Shown: piece by piece, positions 54,196 through 63,340 of the stretch
Layout: every line of letters starts with the position of its first letter
Position numbering within the stretch: position 1 is the stretch's first letter
Assembly: GCA_021648025.1 (NCBI GenBank)
Contig: JAKITO010000008.1
Coordinates: 19,238 to 83,237 of the forward strand
Length of the DNA: 64,000 bases
Reading direction: 5' to 3'
Origin: Paracoccaceae bacterium
Lineage (GTDB): Bacteria; Pseudomonadota; Alphaproteobacteria; Rhodobacterales; Rhodobacteraceae
Program-made: the position numbers and the translations under genes
The notes under the pieces: generated by a model
Told to the model about the DNA's origin: nothing
What the model saw: only the letters and a program-made list of their open reading frames with translations
Databases searched by the model: none

Positions 54196-55407
54196 TTAAA
54201 CTCTCTCGATCATTGTGGCGGCACCCATGCCGGATGCAATGCACAGCGTGGCCAGGCCGATTTCCTTGTCTGACCTTTCAAGCTCATCCAGCAATGTGCC
54301 GATGATCATCGCGCCCGTCGCGCCCAACGGATGCCCCATGGCAATCGCCCCACCGTTGACGTTGACCAATGCCGGGTCCACGTCAAACGCTTGCTGGAAC
54401 CGCAGGACCACGGCGGCAAATGCCTCGTTGACCTCGAACAGGTCGATGTCCTTGATATCCATGCCATTGTCAGCCAGGATTTTGTGGGTCACAGGCACCG
54501 GACCGGTCAGCATGATGGTGGGATCGGTGCCAATCTTTGCGGTGGCCTTGATCCGTGCCCTTGCTGTCAGCCCGAATTTCTTGCCAAATTCCTTGTTGCC
54601 GATCAGAACGGCGGCAGCCCCGTCAACGATGCCGGACGAATTGCCCGCGTGGTGGATATGGTTGATCTTTTCCAGATGCGGGTATTTCATCATCGCGATC
54701 TTGTCGAAACCGGGCATCACTTCTCCCATCATCTGGAACGCCGGGTTCAACCCGCCAAGGCTTTGCATGTCGGTCTGGGGCCGCATGTATTCATCACGGT
54801 CCAGAATGGCCAGACCGTTCTGGTCGCGTACGGTGATCACCGATTTGGCAAAGCGGTTGTCGTCCCACGCCGCCTTGGCGCGAACTTGCGATTCCACGGC
54901 CAGCGCGTCGGCCTGTTCGCGGGTAAAGCCGTATTCGGTGGCAATGATGTCGGCGCTCACACCTTGCGGCACGAAATACGTCTCCATCGCAATCGACGGG
55001 TCCACGGCAATCGCCGCGCCGTCGCTGCCCATGGCCACCCGGCCCATCATTTCAACGCCGCCGGCGATATAGGCATCACCTGCACCACCTTTGACCTGGT
55101 TGGCCGCAATGTTCACAGCCTCCATGCCGCTGGCGCAAAAACGGTTGATCGCAAGGCCAGGGATTGATTGGTCCAGATCCGAGGCCAAAACAGCACTGCG
55201 TGCCAAACACCCGCCCTGTTCCATCACTTGGGTGACATTGCCCCAGATCACGTCCTCGACTGCGTGGCCATCCAGATTGTTGCGCTCTTTGAGGGCGTTC
55301 AGGGTCAGCGCGCTCAAACGCAGGCTGGTTACTTCGTGCAAGGAGCCGTCTTTGCGGCCCTTGCCACGCGGGGTGCGCAGGGCGTCATAGATATAGGCTT
55401 CGGTCAT
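54196..55407 (-). CDS. fadA: Acetyl-CoA acyltransferase (thiolase)
   Basis: A 403-residue thiolase cleaving 3-ketoacyl-CoA. Active-site residues: Cys in INRFCASGMEAVNIAANQV, His in NVNGGAIAMGHPLGATGAMI and the C-terminal Cys in LCIASGMGAATMIERV. The start is 55407 (MTEAYIYDALRTPRGKG), with AAGGAG upstream; the open frame is 30 bp longer. First gene of the fadA-cupin-fadJ operon. Confidence 0.93.
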   Translation of the reverse strand: MTEAYIYDALRTPRGKGRKDGSLHEVTSLRLSALTLNALKERNNLDGHAVEDVIWGNVTQVMEQGGCLARSAVLASDLDQSIPGLAINRFCASGMEAVNIAANQVKGGAGDAYIAGGVEMMGRVAMGSDGAAIAVDPSIAMETYFVPQGVSADIIATEYGFTREQADALAVESQVRAKAAWDDNRFAKSVITVRDQNGLAILDRDEYMRPQTDMQSLGGLNPAFQMMGEVMPGFDKIAMMKYPHLEKINHIHHAGNSSGIVDGAAAVLIGNKEFGKKFGLTARARIKATAKIGTDPTIMLTGPVPVTHKILADNGMDIKDIDLFEVNEAFAAVVLRFQQAFDVDPALVNVNGGAIAMGHPLGATGAMIIGTLLDELERSDKEIGLATLCIASGMGAATMIERV

Positions 55408-55433
55408 GTCGTGGGTCTCCTTCAGGTGCAGAA

Positions 55434-56072
55434 TCAAGCTCTGTCAGCGGGGCTGCCGGGCATCAGATCATAGGGGGCTTTCCAGCCGGGTGTTTCAGAC
55501 AGGCGGGTAAGCCATGCGTCGATGTTGGGCCAATCCGCGCGGTTAAATCCGAACGGTTCAGGGTAATAAAGATAGCCGCAGCAGCTTAGATCGGCGTTGG
55601 TGATACCATCACCGACGATCCATTCGCGACCCTCAAGGTGTGTGTCCAGGGTTTTATACGCGCCTTTCAGGCGACCCTGAGTAAAGGCGATGACCTCTTT
55701 GGGTTGCTTGTCCTCGGGCAGGAAGTTCATCAGGAACCGGGTTAGGCCGCCGGGCGAACTTAATTTGTGATTGTCCCACAGTATCCAACGCAACACCTCG
55801 CGATGCTCGGCTGGGGTGGTACCACCGAATTTGCCCGATTTCTCGGTTATGTAATCCTGAATGACCCCGGATTGCGACAGGGTGATATCGCCGTCCTGCA
55901 TCACCGGAACCTCGCCCATCACGCTTAGATTAGCGCGAAACTCGGGGCTGCGTGCCGCGCCGCCGAAGAAATCGACATAGACCGCTTGCCAGTCCAACCC
56001 GCTTAGTTCCAGCGCCAGGGCTGCTTTGTAGGAATTGCCGCTTTCGCCAAAACAGTGGAGTTTTATCGTCAT
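55434..56072 (-). CDS. Glutathione S-transferase family protein
   Basis: A 212-residue GST. The N-terminal thioredoxin fold shows LHCFGESGNSYKAALALELS (Ser as likely thiol-activating residue) and VPVMQDGDITLSQSGVIQDY; the helical C half has WIVGDGITNADLSCCGYLYY. It is 26 bp from the thiolase start, so co-expression with beta-oxidation is possible, perhaps for reactive by-products. Confidence 0.9.
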   Translation of the reverse strand: MTIKLHCFGESGNSYKAALALELSGLDWQAVYVDFFGGAARSPEFRANLSVMGEVPVMQDGDITLSQSGVIQDYITEKSGKFGGTTPAEHREVLRWILWDNHKLSSPGGLTRFLMNFLPEDKQPKEVIAFTQGRLKGAYKTLDTHLEGREWIVGDGITNADLSCCGYLYYPEPFGFNRADWPNIDAWLTRLSETPGWKAPYDLMPGSPADRA

Positions 56073-56129
56073 ATCGGTCTCTTTTTCTTTGCGGTCGGAG
56101 TGGGGGTTTCACACCCCCACACCCCCGTG

Positions 56130-56150
56130 GAGTTTATTTTGCAAGATGAA
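56130..56150 (+). repeat. 21-bp dispersed repeat, copy C
   Basis: Begins GAGTTTATTTTGC, identical over 21 bp to copies A and B. It is preceded by a hairpin GTGGGGGT/ACCCCCAC (56100-56107 and 56113-56120). It lies in the gap upstream of the GST gene; the rest of that gap (56151-56326) holds no visible gene. Confidence 0.75.
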
Positions 56151-56326
56151 GCAAGGGAGATTCACCCTGTATTAACTATAACGCGCCTAATCTACATGTG
56201 TGTCGCAGGCTGGAGAGCTGAGCGGCATGCAAGGTGAAGCTCTGGTTTTCCGGCTTTGGTGTATCGCCACGTTGGGAAAGCAGAGTGGAACTCCTGTATT
56301 TGAGGCCAAGTGAAAAGGTATGGGAC

Positions 56327-57484
56327 TCATAGTGACCTCGCAATCAGTTCTTTCATGATTTCGTTGGTGCCACCGTATATCCGTTGCACCCGTGCATCTG
56401 CCCACATTTCGCCAATCGCGTATTCCATCATATAGCCATAGCCGCCGTGCAATTGCAGGCATTCATCCAACACTTCGCCTTGGGTATCAGTCATCCAGTA
56501 TTTTGCCATCGCCGCCTTGTCGACGCTAAGCTTGCCGGCCAGATGCTCGGTGATACATTCATTCAGAAAGGCGCGCGCCACGATTGTCTTGGTTTTGCAT
56601 TCGGCCAGTTTGAAACGGGTGTTCTGGAATTGTGTCAATGGCCCGCCAAAGGCTTCACGTTCCTGCGTATATGCGATCGTACGTTCCACCGCGCCCTGCA
56701 TCGCCCCAACAGCGCCGCAGGCAATTGACAGGCGTTCCTGAGGCAATTGCTGCATCATCTGATAGAAACCCTGACCCTCAGCACCACCAAGAATGTTCTC
56801 GGGCGGGATTTCCACGTCATCAAAGAACAGCTCGGAGGTATCCGCCGCGTGAAGGCCGATTTTCTCAAGATTGCGGCCCCGTTGAAAGCCGGTTGCACCA
56901 TCAGTTTCCAGTACCACAAGTGACACGCCCTTAGCCCCGGAACTTGGGTCAGTTTTGGCGGCAACGATGATCAAATCTGCCTGCTGTCCGTTGGAAATAA
57001 AGGTTTTCTGCCCCGACAGACGGTAAGAGTTCCCCTCCCGTACTGCCCGTGTTTTGATCGCCTGCACATCCGACCCCGTGCCCGGTTCGGTCATTGCCAA
57101 AGCCCCAACCATTTCGCCAGATACCATTCGCGGAAGCCAGCGCTTTTTCTGTTCTTCGCTGCCAAAGGCCAGGATGTAATGCGCCACAATCGGTGAATGG
57201 ATCGGATAGCCCCATGAGGCCAGATTGGCCCGGGTCGATTCAATCATAATCACCGCTTCATGGCCAAAATCACCACCAGGTCCGCCGTATTCCTCGGGCA
57301 CCGACGGGCAGAGCAGGCCCAGGGCACCAGCCTCGTTCCAGGCGGCGCGGTCAATTTCACCGGCCTTGCGCCAGGTGGCAAACTTTGGTGCCCATTCGGT
57401 ATTGATGAACTGGGCCGTCATGTCGGCCAGCATGTGATGTTCGTCACTCATCCAGGCCGAGGTGGCGCTAAACTGATCTGCCAT
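56327..57484 (-). CDS. Acyl-CoA dehydrogenase
   Basis: A 385-residue FAD enzyme that makes trans-2-enoyl-CoA. Signatures are [39 protein letters not shown] and the C-terminal [19 protein letters not shown] plus [16 protein letters not shown]. The start is 57484, preceded by GAGGAG; the open frame is 33 bp longer. The small gene upstream ends 13 bp before this start. Chain-length preference cannot be read. Confidence 0.92.
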   Translation of the reverse strand: MADQFSATSAWMSDEHHMLADMTAQFINTEWAPKFATWRKAGEIDRAAWNEAGALGLLCPSVPEEYGGPGGDFGHEAVIMIESTRANLASWGYPIHSPIVAHYILAFGSEEQKKRWLPRMVSGEMVGALAMTEPGTGSDVQAIKTRAVREGNSYRLSGQKTFISNGQQADLIIVAAKTDPSSGAKGVSLVVLETDGATGFQRGRNLEKIGLHAADTSELFFDDVEIPPENILGGAEGQGFYQMMQQLPQERLSIACGAVGAMQGAVERTIAYTQEREAFGGPLTQFQNTRFKLAECKTKTIVARAFLNECITEHLAGKLSVDKAAMAKYWMTDTQGEVLDECLQLHGGYGYMMEYAIGEMWADARVQRIYGGTNEIMKELIARSL

Positions 57485-57497
57485 TTTGCTCCTCATT

Positions 57498-57710
57498 TCA
57501 GCGCTTGCGCGCCTCAAGATCGGTATTGAACAGCCGCAAACGATGCGTCAGGTTTTCTTCATTCGTTACGGAATCGAAATTCTCGAATAGAAACGACAAA
57601 GCCTCGCCTTCGTCCAACCCTGCCTCTGATGCAAATCGTTTCAGGCGACGATAGCCGTCTTCAGTCATGGCAATTGGCAACCTTCGCGTCAGACGAAAAC
57701 GTTTTGGCAT
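57498..57710 (-). CDS. Small unknown protein upstream of acyl-CoA dehydrogenase
   Basis: A 70-residue basic protein (starts [20 protein letters not shown], with [20 protein letters not shown] following). The pattern of a short basic strand followed by two helices resembles ribbon-helix-helix DNA-binding proteins, but this is only a guess. GAGGAAG lies directly before the ATG at 57710. It is 13 bp from the next gene, so co-transcribed. Confidence 0.65.
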   Translation of the reverse strand: MPKRFRLTRRLPIAMTEDGYRRLKRFASEAGLDEGEALSFLFENFDSVTNEENLTHRLRLFNTDLEARKR

Positions 57711-57731
57711 GTCACTTCCTCAATATCATCC

Positions 57732-57756
57732 GTAGGGCGGGGTTTCACCCCGCCGC
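57732..57756. repeat. GC-rich hairpin repeat, copy 2
   Basis: GTAGGGCGGGGTTTCACCCC followed by GCCGC forms a stem with a small loop and shares its arms with the 8665-8688 element. It sits in the gap between the long acyl-CoA dehydrogenase gene and the small gene. Confidence 0.6.
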
Positions 57757-57760
57757 CCCC

Positions 57761-59542
57761 CTAAAATTGATCAGCGTCCAACGCCATCACTGTATCCGCA
57801 CCACTTTCAATACGCGCCAGATGCATCGCCGTCGCAGGCAGACGCCGCGCCATGTAATACCGCCCCGTTGCCAGCTTTGTCTCATAAAATGCCGCGTCAG
57901 TGGCACCACCCTCAAGCGCTTCACGTGCCGCCAACCCCATGCGTGCCCACATCAGGCCCAGGCAAACATGGCCAAACAGGTGCAGGAAATCGGACGAACC
58001 GGCCAATGCGTGATTGGGGTTTTTCACGCCATTCTGCATGAAATACATGCCCGCCGCCTGCAAATCCTTTGACGCCGCCTTCAATGGCTCAAGGAAATCG
58101 CGATCAAACGCTTCGTCCTTGCCTTTGTTTGTCTTGCCGAACTCCATCACCATGGCAAAAAACGCCATCACATGTTTGCCGCCATCCTGGCCAAGCTTGC
58201 GCCCCACCAGATCAAGCGCCTGCACCCCGTTGGCACCCTCATAGATCATCGCAATCCGGGCATCGCGGGTGTATTGCGACATGCCCGATTCCTCGATGTA
58301 TCCATGCCCGCCAAACACCTGCTGTGCCTGTACGGTCATGTCATAGCCCTGGTCGGTCAGGAAACCCTTGATTACCGGGGTCAGCAGCGACACCAACCCT
58401 TCGGCGTCCTCGTCATCTGCCCGGTGCGAGGCGTCGATCATTGACGAACCCCACAGCAGGAACGCGCGCGCGCCTTCGGTGAAGGACTTTTGATCCATCA
58501 GTGATCGGCGGATATCGGGGTGAACGATCAAAGGGTCGGCCGGGCCATCGGGGTTTTCATCGCCCGTCACCGCGCGCCCCTGAAGCCGCTCTTTGGCGTA
58601 TTCAACCGCATTCTGATAGGCCGCATCGGCCTGCGACAGCCCTTGCATGCCGACACCTATGCGCGCCTCGTTCATCATGGTGAACATCGCGCGCATGCCT
58701 TTGTTTTCTGCGCCCAGAAGATAGCCAACAGAACCTTCATAATTCAACACACAGGTCGAATTGCCGTGGATGCCCATCTTTTCCTCGATGTTGTCGCAGG
58801 TAACCCCGTTGCGCGCGCCCAGCGACCCGTCCTCATTGATCAGAAACTTGGGTACGATAAACAGGGAAACACCGCGGATGCCCTCAGGCCCGCCCGGGAT
58901 TTTTGCCAGCACCAGATGGATGATGTTGTCGGACATGTCATGATCGCCGGACGAGATGAATATCTTCTCGCCGCTGATCTTATAGCTGCCATCATCCGTA
59001 GGCACCGCCTTGGTGCGCATCAACCCCAGATCGGTGCCGCAATGGGATTCGGTCAGGTTCATCGTGCCGGTCCAGTCGCAGGTGATCATCTTGGGCAGAT
59101 AGGTGTCTTTCTGCGCGTCCGTCCCATGTGCCAAAATCGCCGATGCTGCCCCGTGGGTCAGCCCATGATACATGGTAAATGCCTGATTTGACGCCGAAAA
59201 CATCTCTCCTACAGCGGTGCCGATGACATAAGGCATATATTGCCCGCCATATTGTTCAGGCATATCAAGCCCGGGCCAGCCGCCGGTCCGCAGCTGATCA
59301 AACGCGGCCTTGAACCCTTTGGGCGTGCGCACTACGCCGTTCTCCAGGGTGCAGCCTTCGGTATCACCGACCATGTTCAGCGGGTGCAGCACTTCGGTGC
59401 TGATCTTGCCGGCCTCTTCCAGAATGGCCCCGGTGAAATCCGACTCCAGGTCGCTATAACCGGGCACAGAAGACTCGGTGATTTTCAATACCTCGTGCAG
59501 GATGAACTGGGCGTCTTTGGTCGGGGCGGTATAAATCGGCAT
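57761..59542 (-). CDS. Long acyl-CoA dehydrogenase with C-terminal domain, DmdC-like
   Basis: A 593-residue acyl-CoA dehydrogenase of the long form, as in DmdC (methylmercaptopropionyl-CoA dehydrogenase) and related fatty acyl enzymes. Signatures: [59 protein letters not shown] and [18 protein letters not shown]. The extra C-terminal helical region (about 470-593) separates it from the 385-residue type next door. Either DMSP catabolism or fatty acid oxidation is possible. Confidence 0.9.
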   Translation of the reverse strand: MPIYTAPTKDAQFILHEVLKITESSVPGYSDLESDFTGAILEEAGKISTEVLHPLNMVGDTEGCTLENGVVRTPKGFKAAFDQLRTGGWPGLDMPEQYGGQYMPYVIGTAVGEMFSASNQAFTMYHGLTHGAASAILAHGTDAQKDTYLPKMITCDWTGTMNLTESHCGTDLGLMRTKAVPTDDGSYKISGEKIFISSGDHDMSDNIIHLVLAKIPGGPEGIRGVSLFIVPKFLINEDGSLGARNGVTCDNIEEKMGIHGNSTCVLNYEGSVGYLLGAENKGMRAMFTMMNEARIGVGMQGLSQADAAYQNAVEYAKERLQGRAVTGDENPDGPADPLIVHPDIRRSLMDQKSFTEGARAFLLWGSSMIDASHRADDEDAEGLVSLLTPVIKGFLTDQGYDMTVQAQQVFGGHGYIEESGMSQYTRDARIAMIYEGANGVQALDLVGRKLGQDGGKHVMAFFAMVMEFGKTNKGKDEAFDRDFLEPLKAASKDLQAAGMYFMQNGVKNPNHALAGSSDFLHLFGHVCLGLMWARMGLAAREALEGGATDAAFYETKLATGRYYMARRLPATAMHLARIESGADTVMALDADQF

Positions 59543-59603
59543 GAATCTGATCCTGTTTTCTGAAGTCTTGGCTTGGGTTGGTGGCTAGTCGGTTGTTTTG
59601 CGG

Positions 59604-59636
59604 CTTTCACTCTGCTTTCACTCTGCCTTCACTCTG
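59604..59636. repeat. 11-bp triple tandem repeat at the end of a MerR gene
   Basis: CTTTCACTCTG occurs at 59604-59614 and 59615-59625, and with one change at 59626-59636. The last unit covers the stop codon of the MerR gene on the minus strand. Confidence 0.75.
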
Positions 59637-60030
59637 CGGCCTCACCTTGCAGGGCCGTTGTTCTCAACATGCGCTCGCCCCATCCGAGTTGATCTTTGAG
59701 GTCGGCAATCGCCTCGCTCAGTTCGATCTGGCGGCGTTCCATGTCAGCAAGCCGTTCCCGGCCAACGCTGACACTGCGCGACAGTTGTGTATGTTGCTGG
59801 TCGCCGACATGGTACAGGTCAAGCAACTGGCGGATTTCTTCCAATGTGAAACCAAACCGCTTGCCGCGCAGGATCAACTTAAGCCGCACCCGGTCACGTT
59901 TGGAAAACAGGCGTTTTTGGCCGTCACGTTGTGGGAACAGCAGCTCTTTGGCCTCATAAAACCGCAAGGTGCGCGGGGTCACGTCGAAAGCGTCGCACAT
60001 TTCGCGGATCATCATGGTTTGTTCGGTCAT
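59629..60030 (-). CDS. MerR family regulator 1
   Basis: A 133-residue regulator. The MerR helix-turn-helix covers MIREMCDAFDVTPRTLRFYE and the wing RLFSKRDRVRLKLILRGKRF, followed by a coiled-coil (about 70-125). There is no metal-binding Cys, so it probably senses a metabolite such as an acyl-CoA, as LiuR-like regulators do. The start is not certain; the ATG at 60030 matches homology. It is near the acyl-CoA dehydrogenases and is paralogous to the second MerR gene. Confidence 0.85.
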   Translation of the reverse strand: MTEQTMMIREMCDAFDVTPRTLRFYEAKELLFPQRDGQKRLFSKRDRVRLKLILRGKRFGFTLEEIRQLLDLYHVGDQQHTQLSRSVSVGRERLADMERRQIELSEAIADLKDQLGWGERMLRTTALQGEAAE

Positions 60031-60112
60031 GGCTTTAGCTCTCATCATTTGCGTCTGAGGGGCCATTTGTGAGGGGCCATTTGGAGGCGATTGAGGGGAA
60101 TACAACACAAAG

Positions 60113-60142
60113 TTGACGTTAACGTAAGTTGAACGTTACGTC
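60113..60142. promoter_or_regulatory. Putative MerR-type operator (LiuR-like)
   Basis: TTGACGTTAACGTAAG (60113-60128) has palindromic ACGTTAACGT, and GAACGTTACGTCAC (60131-60144) follows as a second related box. This resembles the ACGT-centred sites reported for LiuR-type MerR regulators. It is about 85 bp upstream of MerR gene 1 and could also serve other genes. Confidence 0.45.
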
Positions 60143-60409
60143 ACCTTCGCGATTGCCGGTATTCTGCCTGATAAAGGCAGCAACCGCCCGCAGCCAGACC
60201 CGGACTTCGATAGGCATCTCCATTTATCAGCCGTTCAGGCAGGCCCTGTCATCTAGCTCCTGCTCGCGACCCTCTATAGGTAAATTTACATGCTTCATGT
60301 CGCGAAGTTGCCTGTGCTTTTTGCGGGTCCTGACAGACGCGAGGCTCGGTCGCTTCCAACCCACCCGGGCCGGTTCACAAGGCCGGTCAGTGCAATAAAG
60401 GGGATGAAA

Positions 60410-60484
60410 ATGCGAAGAAACTGGCCATACCCTGATCCTACTGTTTCTGGATATTTGTTTGGCCCGTTGTTCAGGGCCGACTGA
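60410..60484 (+). CDS. Possible small protein of 24 residues
   Basis: An ATG at 60410 follows AAAGGGG at six bases and opens MRRNWPYPDPTVSGYLFGPL, then FRAD and a stop at 60484. The Shine-Dalgarno match is better than chance, but the peptide has no relatives I know. It could be a small gene or a leader peptide. Confidence 0.25.
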   Translation: MRRNWPYPDPTVSGYLFGPLFRAD

Positions 60485-60601
60485 TTGCAACATTGTGCCG
60501 GGGGTGCGCCGGGATCAACTGTGCCACCGGAACTGTCACGCAAATCTGAAATGTCGTGCTGGCCGGGGGCATCAATGGCGGGTGGCCGGGCGTTGACGGC
60601 C

Positions 60602-60970
60602 TCAGGTCGCCCCTTTGGCCGCCACGGCGCGCAATGCCGCAAGTTCGTGCATCGCCTGGTCAAGTTGCTGACGTTGCTCTTGCAGTTCCTTCATCTGGCG
60701 GTCGGCCATTTCGACAAAGGCCAGCATTTGTGCCGAAGTGCCGTCGTTTTCATAAATCAGCAGCCATTGGCGGATTTCTTCCAGCTGAAAGCCGAATTTG
60801 CGCCCCCGCAGGATCAGTTTCATCCGCGCGGATTCGCGCAAGCCGTAAAACCGTGAACGCCCTTCGCGGTCCGGTTGCAACAGTTCGATGTATTCGTAAT
60901 ATCGAAGCGTACGCGGGGTCACGTCGAATTCGGCGCACATTTCCTTGAATGACAAACGCGGCTCTGACAT
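60602..60970 (-). CDS. MerR family regulator 2
   Basis: A 122-residue regulator, paralogous to the one at 59629. The DNA-binding half reads FKEMCAEFDVTPRTLRYYEY, and the wing RGRKFGFQLEEIRQWLLIYE. The rest is a coiled-coil (MADRQMKELQEQRQQLDQAM). Start at 60970 with GAGAGGG upstream. It diverges from the two thioesterase genes. Confidence 0.87.
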   Translation of the reverse strand: MSEPRLSFKEMCAEFDVTPRTLRYYEYIELLQPDREGRSRFYGLRESARMKLILRGRKFGFQLEEIRQWLLIYENDGTSAQMLAFVEMADRQMKELQEQRQQLDQAMHELAALRAVAAKGAT

Positions 60971-61051
60971 GGTCCCTCTCGTGTTCCCTCTCAGTTGTCT
61001 GCCAACGGTAAGACGCGGCAGGCCCAAGCGCAACCAATGGAATAGATCGTT

Positions 61052-61474
61052 ATGGTAGACAAGTCAGTTATGGCCCGACAATTCATCGAGGCCATTCCCC
61101 ATGCCAAAGCCCTGGGCCTGAAGCTGAAGGATATTGGCGATGGCATGGCGGTGATTGCCATGCCTTACGATGAAAAGCTGATTGGTGACCCCAAAACCGG
61201 GGTGATCCACGGCGGGGCGGTGTCGACGGTGATGGATACCTGTTGCGGTGCGGCCGTAATGAGCCATAAAGACGCGCCCGGGGGCACGGCGACGATTGAT
61301 CTGCGGATTGATTACATGCGCGCGGCCACGCCCGGGCAGACGATTGTCACCACCGCGACCTGTTATCATATCACCCGCAATGTGGCCTTTGTGCGGGCTG
61401 TGGCGGTGGACGATGATGCCGACAATCCGGTGGCGACGGCGGCCGGGTCCTTTACTGTGGAGGCGATGTTTTGA
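61052..61474 (+). CDS. PaaI-family acyl-CoA thioesterase 1
   Basis: A 140-residue hotdog-fold thioesterase, of the PaaI group. The signature VIHGGAVSTVMDTCCGAAVM carries the active Asp, and TATIDLRIDYMRAATPGQTI is also typical. It would hydrolyse an acyl-CoA in the cytoplasm. It overlaps the second thioesterase by four bases (TTGA). Confidence 0.92.
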   Translation: MVDKSVMARQFIEAIPHAKALGLKLKDIGDGMAVIAMPYDEKLIGDPKTGVIHGGAVSTVMDTCCGAAVMSHKDAPGGTATIDLRIDYMRAATPGQTIVTTATCYHITRNVAFVRAVAVDDDADNPVATAAGSFTVEAMF

Positions 61475-61992
61475 GCCGTAAACGCCCTGAACCGATGCAG
61501 GTTGTTAAACAGCGACGCGATGCTGCGTTGCGGGCACTGGTGCAGGGGGTGCCATATATTCAGTTTCTCGGGATCGAGTTCGACCGGCGCGGCGACGAAC
61601 TGACGGGTCTTTTGAATTTCAACGAAACGCAAATCGGCAACCCGTTCCTGCCGGCCATCCACGGTGGGGTGACGGCGGCGTTCCTTGAGGTCACTTCGAT
61701 CATTTCTCTTAGCTGGGCATATCTGTGGCCGGACATCGAAAACGGTGCGATTGATGTCGAGGCAATGGCCAGGGGTGAAATGCCCGGCCTGCCCAAGACC
61801 ATTGGTTTCACGGTGGACTATTTGCGGTCCGGCCTGCCGCGCGATGCCTATGCGCGTGCCATCATCAGCCGGTCGGGGCGGCGCTATGCCACGGTGCGGG
61901 TCGAGGCCTGGCAGGACAATCACACCAGGCTGTTTGCCCAGGCGGTGGGGCGTTTCCGAATGCCGCAACCGGCCCGAGAACCGCGTGACTGA
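61471..61992 (+). CDS. PaaI-family acyl-CoA thioesterase 2
   Basis: A 173-residue hotdog thioesterase with FLPAIHGGVTAAFLEVTSII in the catalytic helix and KTIGFTVDYLRSGLPRDAYA in the sheet. The start is TTG, overlapping the previous stop, so it is translationally coupled. It overlaps the MATE gene start by eight bases. Neighbouring thioesterases with hotdog fold may form a heteromer. Confidence 0.88.
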   Translation: MSRKRPEPMQVVKQRRDAALRALVQGVPYIQFLGIEFDRRGDELTGLLNFNETQIGNPFLPAIHGGVTAAFLEVTSIISLSWAYLWPDIENGAIDVEAMARGEMPGLPKTIGFTVDYLRSGLPRDAYARAIISRSGRRYATVRVEAWQDNHTRLFAQAVGRFRMPQPAREPRD

Positions 61993-63301
61993 GGCGGGGG
62001 CCAAGATCACCCATCGCAGGGTTCTGACCCTTGCCTTGCCGATTGTGCTGGCCGGTGCGACGGTGCCCATTCTGGGTGTTGTCGATACCGCTGTGGTGGG
62101 TCAGTTGGGCGAGGCGGCACCGATTGGCGCGGTGGGCATCGGCGCCATCATCCTGACAGCACTCTACTGGTTGTTCGGATTTTTGCGCATGGGCACAGTT
62201 GGGCTGACCTCTCAGGCGCGCGGGGCAGGGGACGAAGGCGAGGTGGTCGCACTTTTGGTGCGCGCCCTGATGATTGGCTGCGGCGGCGGGCTGGCAATTA
62301 TTGTGTTACAGGTGCCGCTGATCTGGGCCAGCTTTCAGGTCTCGCCTGCCAGCGCCGAAGTCGAGACGCTGGCATCGGGTTATATGCGCATTCGCATCTG
62401 GTCGGCCCCGGCGGCGGTGGCGATGTATGGCATTACCGGCTGGCTGATCGCGCAGGAACGGACCCGCGCGGTGATGGTGATGCAATTGTGGATGAACGGG
62501 CTGAATATCACCCTGGACCTGTGGTTTGTCATGGGGTTGGGCTGGGGCGTCAATGGCGTGGCGATTGCCACGTTTCTGGCCGAATGGTCGGGGCTGGCCC
62601 TGGGCCTGTGGTTTTGCCGCGAGGCGTTTCAGGGCACGCGTTGGCGCAATTGGGCGCGGGTGTTTGACGGCGTCAAGCTGCGGCGCATGGCGGTGGTCAA
62701 CACCGACCTGTTGATCCGGTCGCTGATGATCGAAGCCATATTCGTCTCGTTCCTGTTTCTCGGGGCAGGGTACGGCGATGCGACCCTGGCCGCCAATCAG
62801 GTGCTGATGCAGTTTCTGTTTGTTATCGGCTATGCAATGGACGGCTTTGCCGCGGCGGCGGAAACCCTGGTGGGCCAGGCGATGGGCGCGCGGCAGCGTC
62901 TGGTGTTGCGCCGCGCGGCCTGGATGACCAGCCTCTGGGGGCTTGTCACAAATATGGGTCTGGCGCTGGTGTTCGCGGTTCTGGGAGGTTGGATCATTGA
63001 CGTGATGACCACCTCGGACGAGGTGCGCGAAGTGACCCGCGTTTACCTGCCCTACATGGTGGCAGCACCGTTGCTGGGCTGGGCGGCATGGATGCTGGAC
63101 GGGATATTTATCGGCGCGACCCGGTCAGCCGATATGCGCAACATGATGGTGGTCAGTTTCGCGATCTACGCGGTTGCGGCCTGGGCTTTGACGCCAATCT
63201 ATGGAAACCACGGGCTTTGGGCCGCACTGCTGATTTCGTTTGTGGTGCGCGGTATCACGCTGGCTCTGCGCTACCCGGCACTTGAGGCGCGGGCCGGATA
63301 G
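61985..63301 (+). CDS. MATE family efflux transporter
   Basis: A 438-residue multidrug exporter with twelve hydrophobic segments. Family landmarks: LPIVLAGATVPILGVVDTAV (first helix), GFLRMGTVGLTSQARGAGDE, and AMDGFAAAAETLVGQAMGAR in the second half. The start is GTG at 61985, within the end of the thioesterase gene. A terminator lies 13 bp past the stop. Substrate not known. Confidence 0.93.
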   Translation: MTEAGAKITHRRVLTLALPIVLAGATVPILGVVDTAVVGQLGEAAPIGAVGIGAIILTALYWLFGFLRMGTVGLTSQARGAGDEGEVVALLVRALMIGCGGGLAIIVLQVPLIWASFQVSPASAEVETLASGYMRIRIWSAPAAVAMYGITGWLIAQERTRAVMVMQLWMNGLNITLDLWFVMGLGWGVNGVAIATFLAEWSGLALGLWFCREAFQGTRWRNWARVFDGVKLRRMAVVNTDLLIRSLMIEAIFVSFLFLGAGYGDATLAANQVLMQFLFVIGYAMDGFAAAAETLVGQAMGARQRLVLRRAAWMTSLWGLVTNMGLALVFAVLGGWIIDVMTTSDEVREVTRVYLPYMVAAPLLGWAAWMLDGIFIGATRSADMRNMMVVSFAIYAVAAWALTPIYGNHGLWAALLISFVVRGITLALRYPALEARAG

Positions 63302-63313
63302 GGCGCGCTCATC

Positions 63314-63334
63314 AAGCCCGAAAAGGGCTTTCTT
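63314..63334 (+). terminator. Terminator of the MATE gene
   Basis: Stem AAGCCC/GGGCTT (63314-63319 and 63325-63330), loop GAAAA, followed by TCTT. It lies just after the MATE stop and just before the convergent pyrD stop. Confidence 0.65.
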
Positions 63335-63340
63335 CGCACA

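Larger units (their letters stand above)
60031..60601. other. Gap between two MerR genes
   Basis: This 571-bp stretch holds a putative MerR operator (60113-60142) and a possible tiny coding frame (60410-60484). The rest shows no gene, terminator or RNA that I recognise. The region around 60355-60395 has short inverted repeats (CGGGCCGG, CCGGCC), perhaps a leader hairpin. Confidence 0.4.
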
